Below are positions 18,401 to 27,423 of a stretch of 32,836 bases of DNA, in pieces; the stretch's first letter is position 1; each line of letters begins with the position of its first letter. The stretch comes from Sphingobacteriaceae bacterium (lineage in GTDB: Bacteria > Bacteroidota > Bacteroidia > B-17B0 > Aurantibacillaceae): assembly GCA_016705695.1 (NCBI GenBank), contig JADJLA010000006.1:1-32836 (forward strand). The letters are read 5' to 3'. The position numbers and the translations under genes were made by a program. A model generated the notes under the pieces. That model did not search any database and was not told where the DNA came from. It saw only the letters and a list, made by a program, of their open reading frames with translations.

Positions 18401-21400
18401 AAGATTGCTAAATGTTCCTTCCTTCAAATCATTTATGAAAGTTTGGTCTGCTCCGGCTGTCCATTGAAATTTTGTAAAATCAATCAAGTCATACCACGGA
18501 ACAAAATCGTTGTTCAACAATCTTGTTTGAATAGTAATGTCATTGCCACCCGGGGTTGATTCCCAAACTTATTAAGTGTTTAATAAGCGGTGCAAGATTT
18601 ACAGAGTTTGTAATGTCAACCAATTCTCTAACATTTAAAATTTTCTGACCGATTTTTCAAGTTGATTGTTTGCATTGTTTCTCTGCTCAACAATCAAAGG
18701 ATTTGCCCCAGACAAATTTGAAAATGTAATCAGCCCTTCAATGTCTAAAAGTTCTGTGTTGTTTTCTATTCTGTATCTGTCAACTTTTGCTGTGTCGTTT
18801 GTTTCAATTGCATTCAAGATGTTGTGCTTCGTCAAAACTTTTTTGTGCAATTCATCAACTAAAATTTCTCTCAACAAATCTGTGAAGTGATTTCTTTCTA
18901 TTCCGTTTGCAACTTGTGCTGCATCTTCTCTACTGTCAGAAAACACAACCAACTTTCTTTGTGCTTCGTTGTCGGGTAACTGATACATCAACTCCTTTGC
19001 AAACATTTGTGTTGTCTTGGCGAAACCCGTTCTGAAACCTCTGATTGAAGTTGTCTTTGATTTTCTTGAAGCGTTGTTTCGCCTTTGGTTGTTGATGCCG
19101 CAACACGGACAAACATTTGGTAATGCTCTGTGTGTTTCAACAGTGCTTATTTCTCCGCTTGCATTTGGTAAAGCAATGTCGGTGCTTGAACTGTTCGGAA
19201 CAATCGTAAAATAATATCCTCTAATCCATCTTGCAGAATCACGGGTTGCTTTGTCGTGTGAAAAATCTATGTCGCCTGAAATGCAATTCAGTGATGCTTC
19301 AATCCAATTTGATTCGTAATCGGTTTGAGAAAATCCGTTCACTGCCGTTTGTCTCCAAAAATTTCCAGAGATGCCGGGTTCTGCATCGTGTGGAGTGAAC
19401 TGCTGATTTCCGCAAGCCCAAAAAACTGCATACTCTTGAAAACTTCTTTTCTCAACGAGTTTTGCCGGTGTCTTTTCCGGTATGCCTTCAATGTTCGGAC
19501 TGATTGGAAGTAATTCAAATGAACTGTTGCCGGATTCATTTGTCGTTACCAATCTGCTTCCACCAAACAAAGTTGTTCCGCAATTATCACAATAGAGTAA
19601 TTCTAAAACTCTGTTGCCGGCTTCTGAATTTATTCTTGTTGTTGAATAAAGTTTTCCGGCTGTTCTTTCTATGTCGTTGTATTCTGCATTACCTATGTCA
19701 TCTGCTTTCACCGATGCCCACATTCCTTCAATGTTTCTAAAGAAGTAATGAAATCTGAATCGTGGCAACTTTCTATTTTCGGGAATGTCAATGTTTGCAA
19801 ATTGTGTTTCATCAAACATTGCTCTTGCGATTAGCAAACCTCTCAAAGCATTTTGTAAATCGTCTTGCGATTCTGTTGTTTCAAAAATTGTTTCTGAAAA
19901 ATAATTTCCATTTCCATCATCACCATTTGCATGAATTGAACAAACTGCTTTGTAGTTTGTCTTTCCGTTTTCTGTTACTGCACAAGGGGAATACAATCGT
20001 TCTTTAAATTTCAAAGTTGGATTGGAAATAACTCGCAACAATTTTTCAATTCCGTTTCCTGTTTCTGAAATTCCAAATGCAGTTGCAATTGTGTTTGCTG
20101 AATTCTCACAAGCGGAAATAAAATTTGCTTTTGTGATTTCACCTTTGGCAATGTCGTATGCTTCCGAAATTTCTTTGAATGGATTTACAGGAAGTTTTCT
20201 TTCGGAAGATGAAAGTGTTTCAACTTCGGTGTTGTGTCCTTCAATAATTTTGAATGGCTTAACTGAATTGTCAACGCCAAAAAAATCTTCCAAAAATTTT
20301 ACGCTGTCTTGGTCGCCTGCTTCAAGTGATGCACTTGATGCAAGTATGCGTAACTGGTCGTGATGTGGGTGCAATCCCAAACGGTCAAGCACAAGCTTGA
20401 GTAGGTAGGCTACCTCTGTGCCTTGTGTGCCTCTGTATAGGTGTAACTCGTCAATGACTAAATGAAAAACCCTGTTTCTTTTTCTGCTTCTCTTTGCTCG
20501 GCAATAAATCCTCACAAGCCAACCAATTTTTTGTTTGTTCAAAAATTCCTGAATCAACTGTTCGCATCAGCATTATGCTCAACATGGAATAGTTGGTAAT
20601 CATAATGTCCGGTGGTGCTAATTGCATATCAAATCTGCAACGCATTTCAGAACCGTCAAGCCGTTGGAAAAAAGATTTCAAATCTTTTGCTTCGCTGCCG
20701 GTGATATTGTTTTGCTGAATGTATTCTGCAACTTTAGTTGCATCAACATCAACTTGCTTCAATCTCTCTTTGAGTTGATTTACTTTTTTTGTGTTGACCG
20801 CAACTGTTCCATCATCTTTTACTTTTCTTAGTTCTCCGGCAATCGGTGAACTGCCGTTGTATCTTCCAAAGAAAATTGAATTGCCGTTTGTGTTTGCCGT
20901 CAACCAATTTCTTGTGTCGTCTGAATCAAGTGCTTTTCTTAATCGGCTCATTTGGTCTTCTACCAAAGCATTCATTGGGTAAAGAATCAATGCTCTTACA
21001 CCGGCTGGTCTTTTCTCATGTTGTCGTTGTCTTACTGCATTGCTTAAAGTGAAATTAGTTGGATTGACAATTTGAGATGGTGTCAATCCTCTTTCTGTTG
21101 CTGACTCCCACCATGTATTTACAGTTGCAGGTTTTGCATTTGGTGTTTCCCAATTTGCAAGTTCTTTTGAAAGTTGTGCAAAAAGTGGAAGTAAAAACGC
21201 TTCTGTTTTTCCTGAACCTGTTCCTGATGTGATGATGCAATTATTTCCTTGCAAAGTTTCCTTCAACATTTCTGCTTGGTGTGAATGCAGTTTTGCAAAT
21301 GATGGAAACAAACCAGTTGCTACAAGTTCCTTAAATGTATTTGCTTCTGCTTCACTCAAAGCATTTCCCAAATCGTCAAGCGTTAAATCTTGAACTCGTT

Positions 21401-21581
21401 TATTGCTTGAAATATAATCCGGTAAAGGTTCAATCCACGGTTTGCGGTAAAGAACTTTATCGTAATTGAGTAAAGCGTAGCGTTCTTTCTCAAGGCCTTC
21501 AAACTTTGTCCCGAATGCTGTTTCAACATAGCGGATAAAGTTTTCTTTTATTATTTCAAATGAACCTATCGGGTCTTTCAT
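15455..21581 (-). CDS. Giant DEAD/DEAH helicase with C-terminal DUF1998 (DruE-like), about five frameshifts
   Basis: Read across frames, one protein of ~2040 residues. The first part carries Walker A (TSGTGSGKTEAF, ~118-130), ILYPMNALVEDQ (Ia), PPDIMITNYSML, then after a shift near 20475 the DEAH-like box VIDELHLYRG and ILASSASLEA. Zinc-ribbon Cys pairs (CDNCGTTLFGG, CPCCGINN) follow. The second helicase part has VVFSDSREDAAQVA, TTTLEVGVDIG and QQRVGRAGRRGQ (V, VI). The C-terminus has CRSCG...CPNCGE and GNCKDACYECLKVFRNMNYHSLLDWRLG, the DUF1998/MrfA zinc module. Other shifts fall near 18630, 18555, 18400 and 16065, at A, C or T runs. Size and order fit DruE of Druantia. A split DrmA plus DrmB, as in DISARM, is excluded by the fusion. 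Likely the ATP-driven translocase of the defence complex. Confidence 0.88.
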
Positions 21582-21626
21582 GTGATGAATTAAAAATTAA
21601 AGTCAATAGTTTTATGTTTAAGTTTA

Positions 21627-22558
21627 TCAAATAAGTTCTGAATGAAAAATACTTGGAATGTTCTCGTAAACTCTGTATGCCTTGTTTTCAATTTCAGAAT
21701 AAACCGGAGCTAATCCACTAAGCAACATAATTGATTCTGCTAATAATCTCGGTAATGGCAATTCAAGAGGGACTGCAACTTTCTCTTTGTTCCGGTCATA
21801 CAAAATAACATGTTTCTTTTGATGTTTCAGAGCAACATATTTCCCCCAGTTCTTATCAATGTCATAGCACTTTTGATTTGCCCAAAGTCGGTGGTGAAAC
21901 TCCCACGGTCTCAATCGATATTCCAACATTGTAAAACTCTTATCAAAGTTTTCTAAAAATGATTTATCAAGTTGTAAAGTGTCGGGATTGAAAATATACA
22001 TTGCCCAATCTTCATAAGTCAGCGTTGTTTCTTTTGTTGCAAACAAATCTTTTTCATACTCATCAATGTCGCTGCAAAAATGTTGCAAACCAACTTGAAC
22101 CAAATCGCCAGAACTGAATTTGATTTTCAATTCATTTGCGAATGCAATTATATTTCTTTCTCCGAAAACTTCTTAGCTGTTCCGAATGATTTTATTGTAA
22201 TCGCATCAGGTAAAAGATAATCTTCGTTTGATTGAAATTGTTTTGTGATTTCAACTTGCAAATTGTGTTTGGGTGCTGTTGCAATTATTGCATTCACAAG
22301 TGTTTCATCTCTGCCACCAATCAATAAAACTTTTCTTCCCTTGCTAGCCGGAATGAAAATCAATTGTGGTGGATTCACCACAATTGATTTAGTTTCATAC
22401 TCGTAATCCAAATATCCTAAGTAGTCAAAGAAATTTAGCGATGCCTTTTTGACTTTTGAATAATTGAAGTTGTTGCTGTGTGGTTTGTTTCCGAAATATT
22501 TTGAATGGAGAAATTCAAATGCTGCATAAAAATCTTTTGCTGTTGTCGTTCCTTTCAA
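21627..22558 (-). CDS. Uncharacterised defence-operon protein, ~310 aa, one frameshift near 22150
   Basis: Two open frames (22558-22148 and 22130-21627) join without a stop as TAKKFSE-RNIIAFANELKIKF, so I treat them as one protein. I know no family. Visible parts: a winged-helix-like N-terminus (TAKDFYAAFEFLHSKYF, NYSKVKKASLNFFDYLGYLDY), a beta-rich middle with IFIPASKGRKVLLIGGRD, and a C-terminus with YRLRPWEFHHRLWANQKCYDIDKNWGKYVAL and LELPLPRLLAESIML. No nuclease or ATPase motif, signal peptide or membrane segment. Its ATG overlaps the stop of the ~620-aa gene upstream (ATGA), and the helicase starts 45 bases after its stop. By position it may correspond to one of the accessory Druantia type II genes (DruF/DruG), but I could not match it. 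Confidence 0.72.
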
Positions 22559-24414
22559 AGTGAGGAATGAAAGAAAAATATTTCCTCGCTATGTGTGTAT
22601 ATTGGGGGTGTGATGCCCTTGTTTGAATCATCCCTTATTCCTTTGAATAGTTGCTGATATGGAATTTGTTTCATTAGGTTAATTCCAACCGTATTGCTTC
22701 CATAAGAGTATTGACTTAGGTTTTGGTCGGTAGTTCTGCCAAATGAATTTCTCTTTGGAAGTTTTGTTCCGTCAAGCAACAAAGCAGCACCATTTGCAGA
22801 AACAACTTTGTAAGTTGTTTCATTCCCTGCAAATTTTTCTTCGTCTGTTCTAATGTTGAAATCAGAAAATAACGAAAGTTCTTCAGGCAGCAACCAACGG
22901 TTGCTGTTGGAATTTTTTTTCTTTAGAAAATATTTCTCCTCGTTGTTTTTGTATTGCAGATAAATCTTTTCTGCTCCATCTGAATTTAGAATTTCAACTT
23001 CGGGTAAAAAGTCATTCGTGAAAGTTCTGAAATCAAATTCCAATGCAGAAGTTAGTTGAACAAATTTTTCTTTGATGATTGTCAGAACTGGAATTTCATC
23101 AATGCCCTCCCTTGGATTGAGAAACCTGAAAAGAGATATGCCATCAGGCATATTCTCTAAATCAGTTTCATCTTCAAACTTTGTGCATTGATTTTTTCCC
23201 CAACTCAAAATTTTCTCACGCAAAGAATTTTTGCAAAGCAGATACATCCAATTTGCTTTTGTGAGTGTGTCTGTCTCAATCCAATAGTCGGTGCTGAATT
23301 GAAGTGAACCTGCACTGATAAAAAGCCGAACATCTTTGTCAGGAAATTTTGCAACCCATTTATTGAAATCGTCTTTGAGTTGAAAGGATTCTTTGAAAGG
23401 TAAATTCAAAGTTTTTGAATAGCCCAATTTTTCCTCTCTGATTTCAATTCCGTTGAAAGATAAATCCTCTGCAAATTCATTCGCAGATTTCATCCGGTAG
23501 GAAAATTCGATTCTTCCTTCGTTGCTGAACAGCTGTAGTTGCAGAAAGATTCTAGAAGAAATTTCATTACGTTTTGTTCTTGCTGTTTCATCGGTTTCAT
23601 CAACCGAATGTGATTCACCAGTCCAATTTTTGTATGCCTTTATTGTTGTTTCAATTATTGATTGTCCTAAATCATGTGTTTCATATTTTCGGATAATATC
23701 AATCACACTATTTGGCAACAATAAAATTGATGAACCGTATTGCAGTAAATACTTTTTAAACTCTGTTGGTTGGTATGTTGAATCGGGAATAATTCCTGCA
23801 TGAAGAAATAATTCCGGTAGGCGCTTAATTGCTCTCGGCGGAAATACACATTGCGATAGAGGTTTACCTACATGAACCCAATTTTCATTTCCAAATTTCT
23901 TAAGTTCAAAAATCCCTAGGTCACAATTTTTTGTAATAATTGACCATTCTTCAAGCGCATTCCATAAGTGGGAAATGGTTTGAAAGTTTACAGTTCCAAT
24001 AGAGTGTTCAGTTAGACCATTTAGGATTCCATATTTCTTGAAAAACACATTGATTTTACCATAGTAATTAGTTGCATTGAAATGCTCCTCATAAGTTTCG
24101 GTCAACGGGATAATGTAAAGAATGAGATATGCGATGAATGGCGGGGTGTCCACACTATTCCAAGCCCTCCAAAGACTTAAAGGTTTTGTTAATGGTGAAT
24201 ATTGTTTAGTAAGACTATTAGTTGGCCTGTCATCAAAAATAATCGCATAAATAAAATCATTCCAAATTTCATCATCATGTAAGCCGCTAAAAAACGGTTT
24301 TGAATACTTGATTAAATCTTGTTTTGTCAGATAGAACAGAATGTTCTTGCCTGCGTTTTCTTTTTTGAAAAATAATTTAGCGATATGTTCATTCCATTCT
24401 AAATATGTCATCAT
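22555..24414 (-). CDS. Uncharacterised ~620-aa defence-operon protein
   Basis: Intact 619-residue protein. The N-terminus MTYLEWNEHIAKLFFKKENA followed by ILFYLTKQDLI resembles a starter domain I associate with large proteins of phage-defence operons. A second block, WVHVGKPLSQCVFPPRAIKRLPELFLHAGI, gives the VG-PLSQ..L..LP..F pattern seen in the same kind of protein. The rest is beta-rich (SYRMKSANEFAEDLSF, DVRLFISAGSLQFSTDYW, YKVVSANGAALLLDGT). No catalytic motif is evident, so a scaffold, sensor or DNA-binding part is more likely than an enzyme. It opens the block of tightly joined genes: its stop overlaps the next start, and its ATG follows the out-of-frame end of the XRE gene without a gap. 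It may be a Druantia DruF/G/H-like component; this is inference. Confidence 0.8.
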   Translation of the reverse strand: MMTYLEWNEHIAKLFFKKENAGKNILFYLTKQDLIKYSKPFFSGLHDDEIWNDFIYAIIFDDRPTNSLTKQYSPLTKPLSLWRAWNSVDTPPFIAYLILYIIPLTETYEEHFNATNYYGKINVFFKKYGILNGLTEHSIGTVNFQTISHLWNALEEWSIITKNCDLGIFELKKFGNENWVHVGKPLSQCVFPPRAIKRLPELFLHAGIIPDSTYQPTEFKKYLLQYGSSILLLPNSVIDIIRKYETHDLGQSIIETTIKAYKNWTGESHSVDETDETARTKRNEISSRIFLQLQLFSNEGRIEFSYRMKSANEFAEDLSFNGIEIREEKLGYSKTLNLPFKESFQLKDDFNKWVAKFPDKDVRLFISAGSLQFSTDYWIETDTLTKANWMYLLCKNSLREKILSWGKNQCTKFEDETDLENMPDGISLFRFLNPREGIDEIPVLTIIKEKFVQLTSALEFDFRTFTNDFLPEVEILNSDGAEKIYLQYKNNEEKYFLKKKNSNSNRWLLPEELSLFSDFNIRTDEEKFAGNETTYKVVSANGAALLLDGTKLPKRNSFGRTTDQNLSQYSYGSNTVGINLMKQIPYQQLFKGIRDDSNKGITPPIYTHSEEIFFFHSSL

Positions 24415-24493
24415 TCAATTCGTTAGAAAATTTATTGAAGATAATTCGGTCATTATAATGGACTCTGCCTCGTTTGAATGAATATCTATTATG

Positions 24494-24742
24494 CTATTTT
24501 CCATTCTTTTCAAATAATGAAATATTGAAGTCCAGATACCATGCAAATTTTGCAAGATAATCTACTGTAATAGCAAATTTGCCAGTTTCAACTTTTGAAA
24601 TAGTAGAACGATTCACTTCCATTATTTCGGCCAGTTCATCCTGACTCAAACCCTTTTTTTCCCGGAAGGTCCGGATATGTTTGCCAATTACTTCCCGATT
24701 TTCCTGAATATATTGCTCGGTTGGTCTGGACTTTTTACTCAT
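24494..24742 (-). CDS. XRE-family helix-turn-helix regulator of the defence operon
   Basis: 82 residues with a classic HTH_3: IGKHIRTFREKKGLSQDELAEIMEVNRSTISKVETG, recognition helix at about 43-52, then DYLAKFAWYLDF. AGGAG lies about 9 bases before the ATG. The adjacent frame goes on past the stop as NSIIDIHSNEAESIIMTELSSINF and ends at 24415, exactly one base before the start of the ~620-aa gene. A one-base indel at AATGGAAAAT would give a ~108-residue protein coupled to the operon, which I think is the true form. It is likely to repress or time the operon. Confidence 0.88.
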   Translation of the reverse strand: MSKKSRPTEQYIQENREVIGKHIRTFREKKGLSQDELAEIMEVNRSTISKVETGKFAITVDYLAKFAWYLDFNISLFEKNGK

Positions 24743-24765
24743 AAATGTTTATCTCCTATATGATG

Positions 24766-25020
24766 TTATTCTGATGGTAGTACAATCAAATATTTTGTAG
24801 GAACTGGTAAGTCCCATCCATCAGGATAAGAAACTGTAGTTAAGTTTCCACCTAACTCTTTAACAACACCAACTTGGTCTATGCCACCTAAAACCAATTG
24901 TTGGTATTGCCTTACAGCTTTTTCATCGCTGCTGGTTTCGGCTTTGAAAATTTCGATTTGGTCGTTGTCAAAAGTTACTTTGTCACCGACTTGAAGTGTC
25001 TTGTTCAATTGTGTTGTCAT
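24766..25020 (-). CDS. Small 84-aa hypothetical protein at the head of the defence operon
   Basis: Acidic protein without signal peptide or membrane segment: VGDKVTFDNDQIEIFKA gives a beta-rich start, then VRQYQQLVLGGIDQVGVVKEL and TTVSYPDGWDLPVPTKYLIVL. The pattern of short strands and the VGDKV opening suggest an SH3-like or KOW-like beta barrel. I do not recognise a family. It ends 23 bases before the XRE gene on the same strand, so the two are probably co-transcribed and it could modulate the regulator. No start alternative fits better than 25020. Confidence 0.72.
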   Translation of the reverse strand: MTTQLNKTLQVGDKVTFDNDQIEIFKAETSSDEKAVRQYQQLVLGGIDQVGVVKELGGNLTTVSYPDGWDLPVPTKYLIVLPSE

Positions 25021-25279
25021 AATTAATGTGCAGTTTGTATAGCGTTGCCCCCGCTTTTAGAATTATAAAGCTAATGTAATTAGCAGATATATGGTGCAAT
25101 ATATTGAACATTTTATCCTCAATAAAAGTTGTCGAGCAGTTGTCCAATAAACATTGTCTTGCTGAAGTTTGAGGTTAAGCTCATAAGAATTCCGTCTGCT
25201 GGGTGGTGGGTGGGCTAAGGTGTTGAGTAAAGATATATTGCTGATGTGTTGAACAAATGATGATAGATATTCGTCAGCC

Positions 25280-25298
25280 GGGGTGGGCGGGCTTGGGG
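25280..25298 (+). promoter_or_regulatory. G-quadruplex motif upstream of the defence operon
   Basis: GGGGTGGGCGGGCTTGGGG has four G runs of at least three with loops T, C and CTT. This is a textbook G4 motif in an A+T-rich region, about 260 bases before the first gene of the defence operon, on the strand opposite to its transcript. Confidence 0.5.
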
Positions 25299-25312
25299 CG
25301 TTGGCATTTTTA

Positions 25313-25340
25313 GTTTTTTACACAGTTCATGTTGTGTGCC
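25313..25340 (+). repeat. Cassette-type repeat, left copy (also direct-repeat copy 1)
   Basis: The first 21 bases, a GTTTTTT run then ACACAGTTCATGTT, recur exactly at 26264-26284. The 28 bases as a whole are the mirror of 26139-26166: GTTTTTT and GTTGTGTGCC match at the ends while the 11 bases between differ. Confidence 0.6.
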
Positions 25341-25347
25341 GGTTTAG

Positions 25348-26118
25348 TCAGAAGGGGTTTAATGTGTCAAATAAAATTTTCATACCAAAGAAGTTTTCAA
25401 ATAGAAATTTTGAATTGTCGCTAAGGCTATAGCTTATCGTTTCTAGTAAATCTGCATCGACTTGCCTGTACTCTTTAAAATGAATCAGCTCATTTGATAT
25501 ACTTCGTCTGTCAATTTCGGTACTTAATAGAGTTGCTAAGGTTATTAAGTTCAGTGGTGAAATATTGAAGTTTAGTTCTGGTTTATTTCTTGCACTACTG
25601 TCAATGACAGCTTCAAAGGGAATTGGGTTTAAGTCATAAGTATTCAAAAATGAAGGTTGGTCATCTACTGCAAAGTGTATAAGACAGTCGTAAAACTTAC
25701 GAAAAGGACTTGTCTTTAAGAAATACGTCGGTAAGTTATAATTCGCATTTATATCTACTCCATTTTCGGCAAAATAATTTGCCATCTCTTCCGACACATG
25801 AAACAGAGTGTCTTCGTAAGCGTTCTGAAGTTCTTTCTTAAAATGCTCGTTATGCGGAAGTGTTCTTATATAAGTTCCAGTTTTCCCAAGAATCCTCCTT
25901 TTCTCTAAATCTGCTTCATTTGTTATAGCAAACAACTTGTTATCGAGTTTAAACTCAAATAGAATATTTCGTATTTGCGGATAGTTTTTTCTTAATGCTA
26001 CTGAGTAATAAAACTCAAACGCTGGATAAAAAAGCATGTCATATCCCACACCGAGTTTTGGAGTGTGTAGTCCACGAGCCGTTGCAAGAAGTCTGGTTAA
26101 TATTGTTTGAATATGCAT
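25348..26118 (-). CDS. Uncharacterised protein between cassette-type repeats
   Basis: 256 residues from the ATG at 26118 (MHIQTILTRLLATARGLHTP); a GTG at 26145 would add nine residues but lies inside the repeat, so I reject it. No family recognised. Seen: GYDMLFYPAFEFYYSVALRKNYPQI, FEFKLDNKLFAITNEADLEKRRILGKTGTYI, then YNLPTYFLKTSPFRKFYDCLIHF and LETISYSLSDNSKFLFENFFG. No signal peptide, membrane segment or catalytic motif. The FEFKLDNKLFAI stretch has a D/E-K spacing a nuclease could use, but without support. It stands alone between two repeat copies, next to a defence operon and a DUF3800 gene, so an accessory defence or stress role is possible. Confidence 0.68.
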   Translation of the reverse strand: MHIQTILTRLLATARGLHTPKLGVGYDMLFYPAFEFYYSVALRKNYPQIRNILFEFKLDNKLFAITNEADLEKRRILGKTGTYIRTLPHNEHFKKELQNAYEDTLFHVSEEMANYFAENGVDINANYNLPTYFLKTSPFRKFYDCLIHFAVDDQPSFLNTYDLNPIPFEAVIDSSARNKPELNFNISPLNLITLATLLSTEIDRRSISNELIHFKEYRQVDADLLETISYSLSDNSKFLFENFFGMKILFDTLNPF

Positions 26119-26138
26119 ATAGTAGATGTTTAAAAACT

Positions 26139-26166
26139 GGCACACAACGGCAGTTTGTGAAAAAAC
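26139..26166 (+). repeat. Cassette-type repeat, inverted copy
   Basis: GGCACACAAC, 11 variable bases, then AAAAAAC: the mirror of the copy at 25313-25340. The two enclose the unknown gene like terminal inverted repeats. Confidence 0.55.
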
Positions 26167-26263
26167 TCCCCGCCGCTATATAAATATACACACAATGTGA
26201 ATGAGGGTAAAGTAGTATGATTACTGCTCAGCTAAACCATAAAAAATAATTGGCTTTTGCTTG

Positions 26264-26284
26264 GTTTTTTACACAGTTCATGTT
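26264..26284 (+). repeat. Direct-repeat copy 2 at the DUF3800 stop
   Basis: 21 bases identical to 25313-25333, overlapping the last codons of the DUF3800 gene. Both genes therefore carry the same sequence at or just after their stop codons. Confidence 0.6.
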
Positions 26285-27423
26285 AGCGGATGTTTTCGAG
26301 TAGGGACTTCATTTTGACAAATTCAGGCTCACTCATAATATCATAGGCATTATTTGTAGCTAGCAGAACTGCTTTTCTGCATTCTTCAATTCTTCGTAAT
26401 AGAGGAATAATTATGCTATTTCCGTGCTTTATATATCGCTTAAGTTCTAGCATAGTAGTCGGTACCTTGTACCCAGCTCTGCTACTTGCGATTAAAATTC
26501 CTTTGTCTCTGAGCGAAGCTATTATACTTGTAAATTCCTCTTTATTAATTTTCTTTTCCCGGTTTACATTTAAGTGCCGTATAAACTCTTCAGCTGTAGT
26601 ATATTTTTTGTGATGATTTGATTGATGAAATAGCGTCAATAGCTTCATGAAATTCAATGAATCTCGCTTGGTTTGCGAATTACCCACTGTTTTGTCGATA
26701 TAGTCAAATATCCTATTGAGGCTAACTGTTGCAATTGTGGAGTCGTATTCCGAAAAAGTTTCATCTTCAGTAAATTGAGACGATTCATAGTTCTTTGGGA
26801 AGTGATTTAAGCTTATAAGTTTTGGAGAAATCAGTTTCTCAAACTCGCTTGAATTTGAATCTTTCTTGTTTAGGTCGAAGATATATCCTAAGGTTCCGGC
26901 AATAAAGTCAGCTAATTGAACTCCCAGTTCATTATGGCTTCGTTGAATATTGAAATCTGAACCTGAGAATAAATTACGAATGTGATTGTTTTCGACATAT
27001 TTCTTAAAGCTTTGCATAAAATCATTCCCGCCATGTTCATCAACAGTCAATTCCAATTGAGGGAAAGTCCGATAAAGTTCTTTGTATAGAAGCCCATTGA
27101 GAAATTTGTAAAAAGATTTTTTATACTTAAACCCTTCACCGAATAACTTTTGTTTATCTATGACAACACCATAAATTGAAAAGTTCACATCTTGGAGCGC
27201 TTTTTAGAATTAGAATTCTTCTTTTGGAGTTATCTGCTACTTTGTTAGATTTAATTTCACCAGTCTGAAAGAATTTAGAACGAATAGCTTCAAGTTTCTC
27301 GTTGACGTCCGCTAACTCATTTTCATTTATGAGCACACTCGCCACAATGAAATGTGTCCCTTGTGAAGTGAAATCAAACGAATTGTTACCAAATTCGTCT
27401 GCAAATGCTACAACTCTTTTCAT
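26283..27423 (-). CDS. DUF3800 protein with C-terminal winged-helix-like part (frameshift near 27190)
   Basis: About 380 residues. The N-terminus MKRVVAFADEFGNNSFD carries the acidic strand typical of DUF3800, which has a predicted RNase H-like fold. Further family blocks: LTVDEHGGNDFMQSFKKYV and IQRSHNELGVQLADFIAGTLGY, whose Asp residues (DEHG, LADF) complete a likely metal site. The shift is at a run of A before GCGCTCC (frames join as ILKALQDVNFSIYGVVIDKQ). A C-terminal ~120 residues (TTAEEFIRHLNVNREKKINKEEF, LRDKGILIASSRAGYKVP, IPLLRRIEECRKA) look like a winged helix, which plain DUF3800 proteins lack. DUF3800 genes often neighbour defence systems. Function unknown; nuclease activity is an inference. 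Confidence 0.82.

Larger units (their letters stand above)
25021..25347. other. Gene-free stretch with G-rich repeats and cassette-type repeat
   Basis: No credible gene. It contains two related G-rich units, at 25205-25225 and 25282-25303, both of the form GGTGGGyGGGCTwrGG.GTTG, 77 bases apart. The second holds a full four-run G-quadruplex motif. The left end of the cassette-type repeat pair is at 25313-25340. On the minus strand it is the leader of the defence operon. Confidence 0.5.

Noticed and set aside
14684..20982. Plus-strand open frames of 60-120 codons opposite helicase and nuclease
   Set aside because: They are antisense to motif-bearing frames, rich in Leu, Phe and Cys, and show no known domain; they are shadows.
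13259..24414. DISARM as the primary label for the defence operon
   Set aside because: The helicase and DUF1998 module are fused in one ~2040-residue protein, and no phospholipase-D-type DrmC is visible; Druantia fits better.
13259..24414. Ordinary type II restriction-modification pair (methylase plus nuclease)
   Set aside because: The nuclease has RecB/Cas4 motifs and Fe-S Cys residues and is coupled to a giant helicase, unlike a sequence-specific restriction enzyme.
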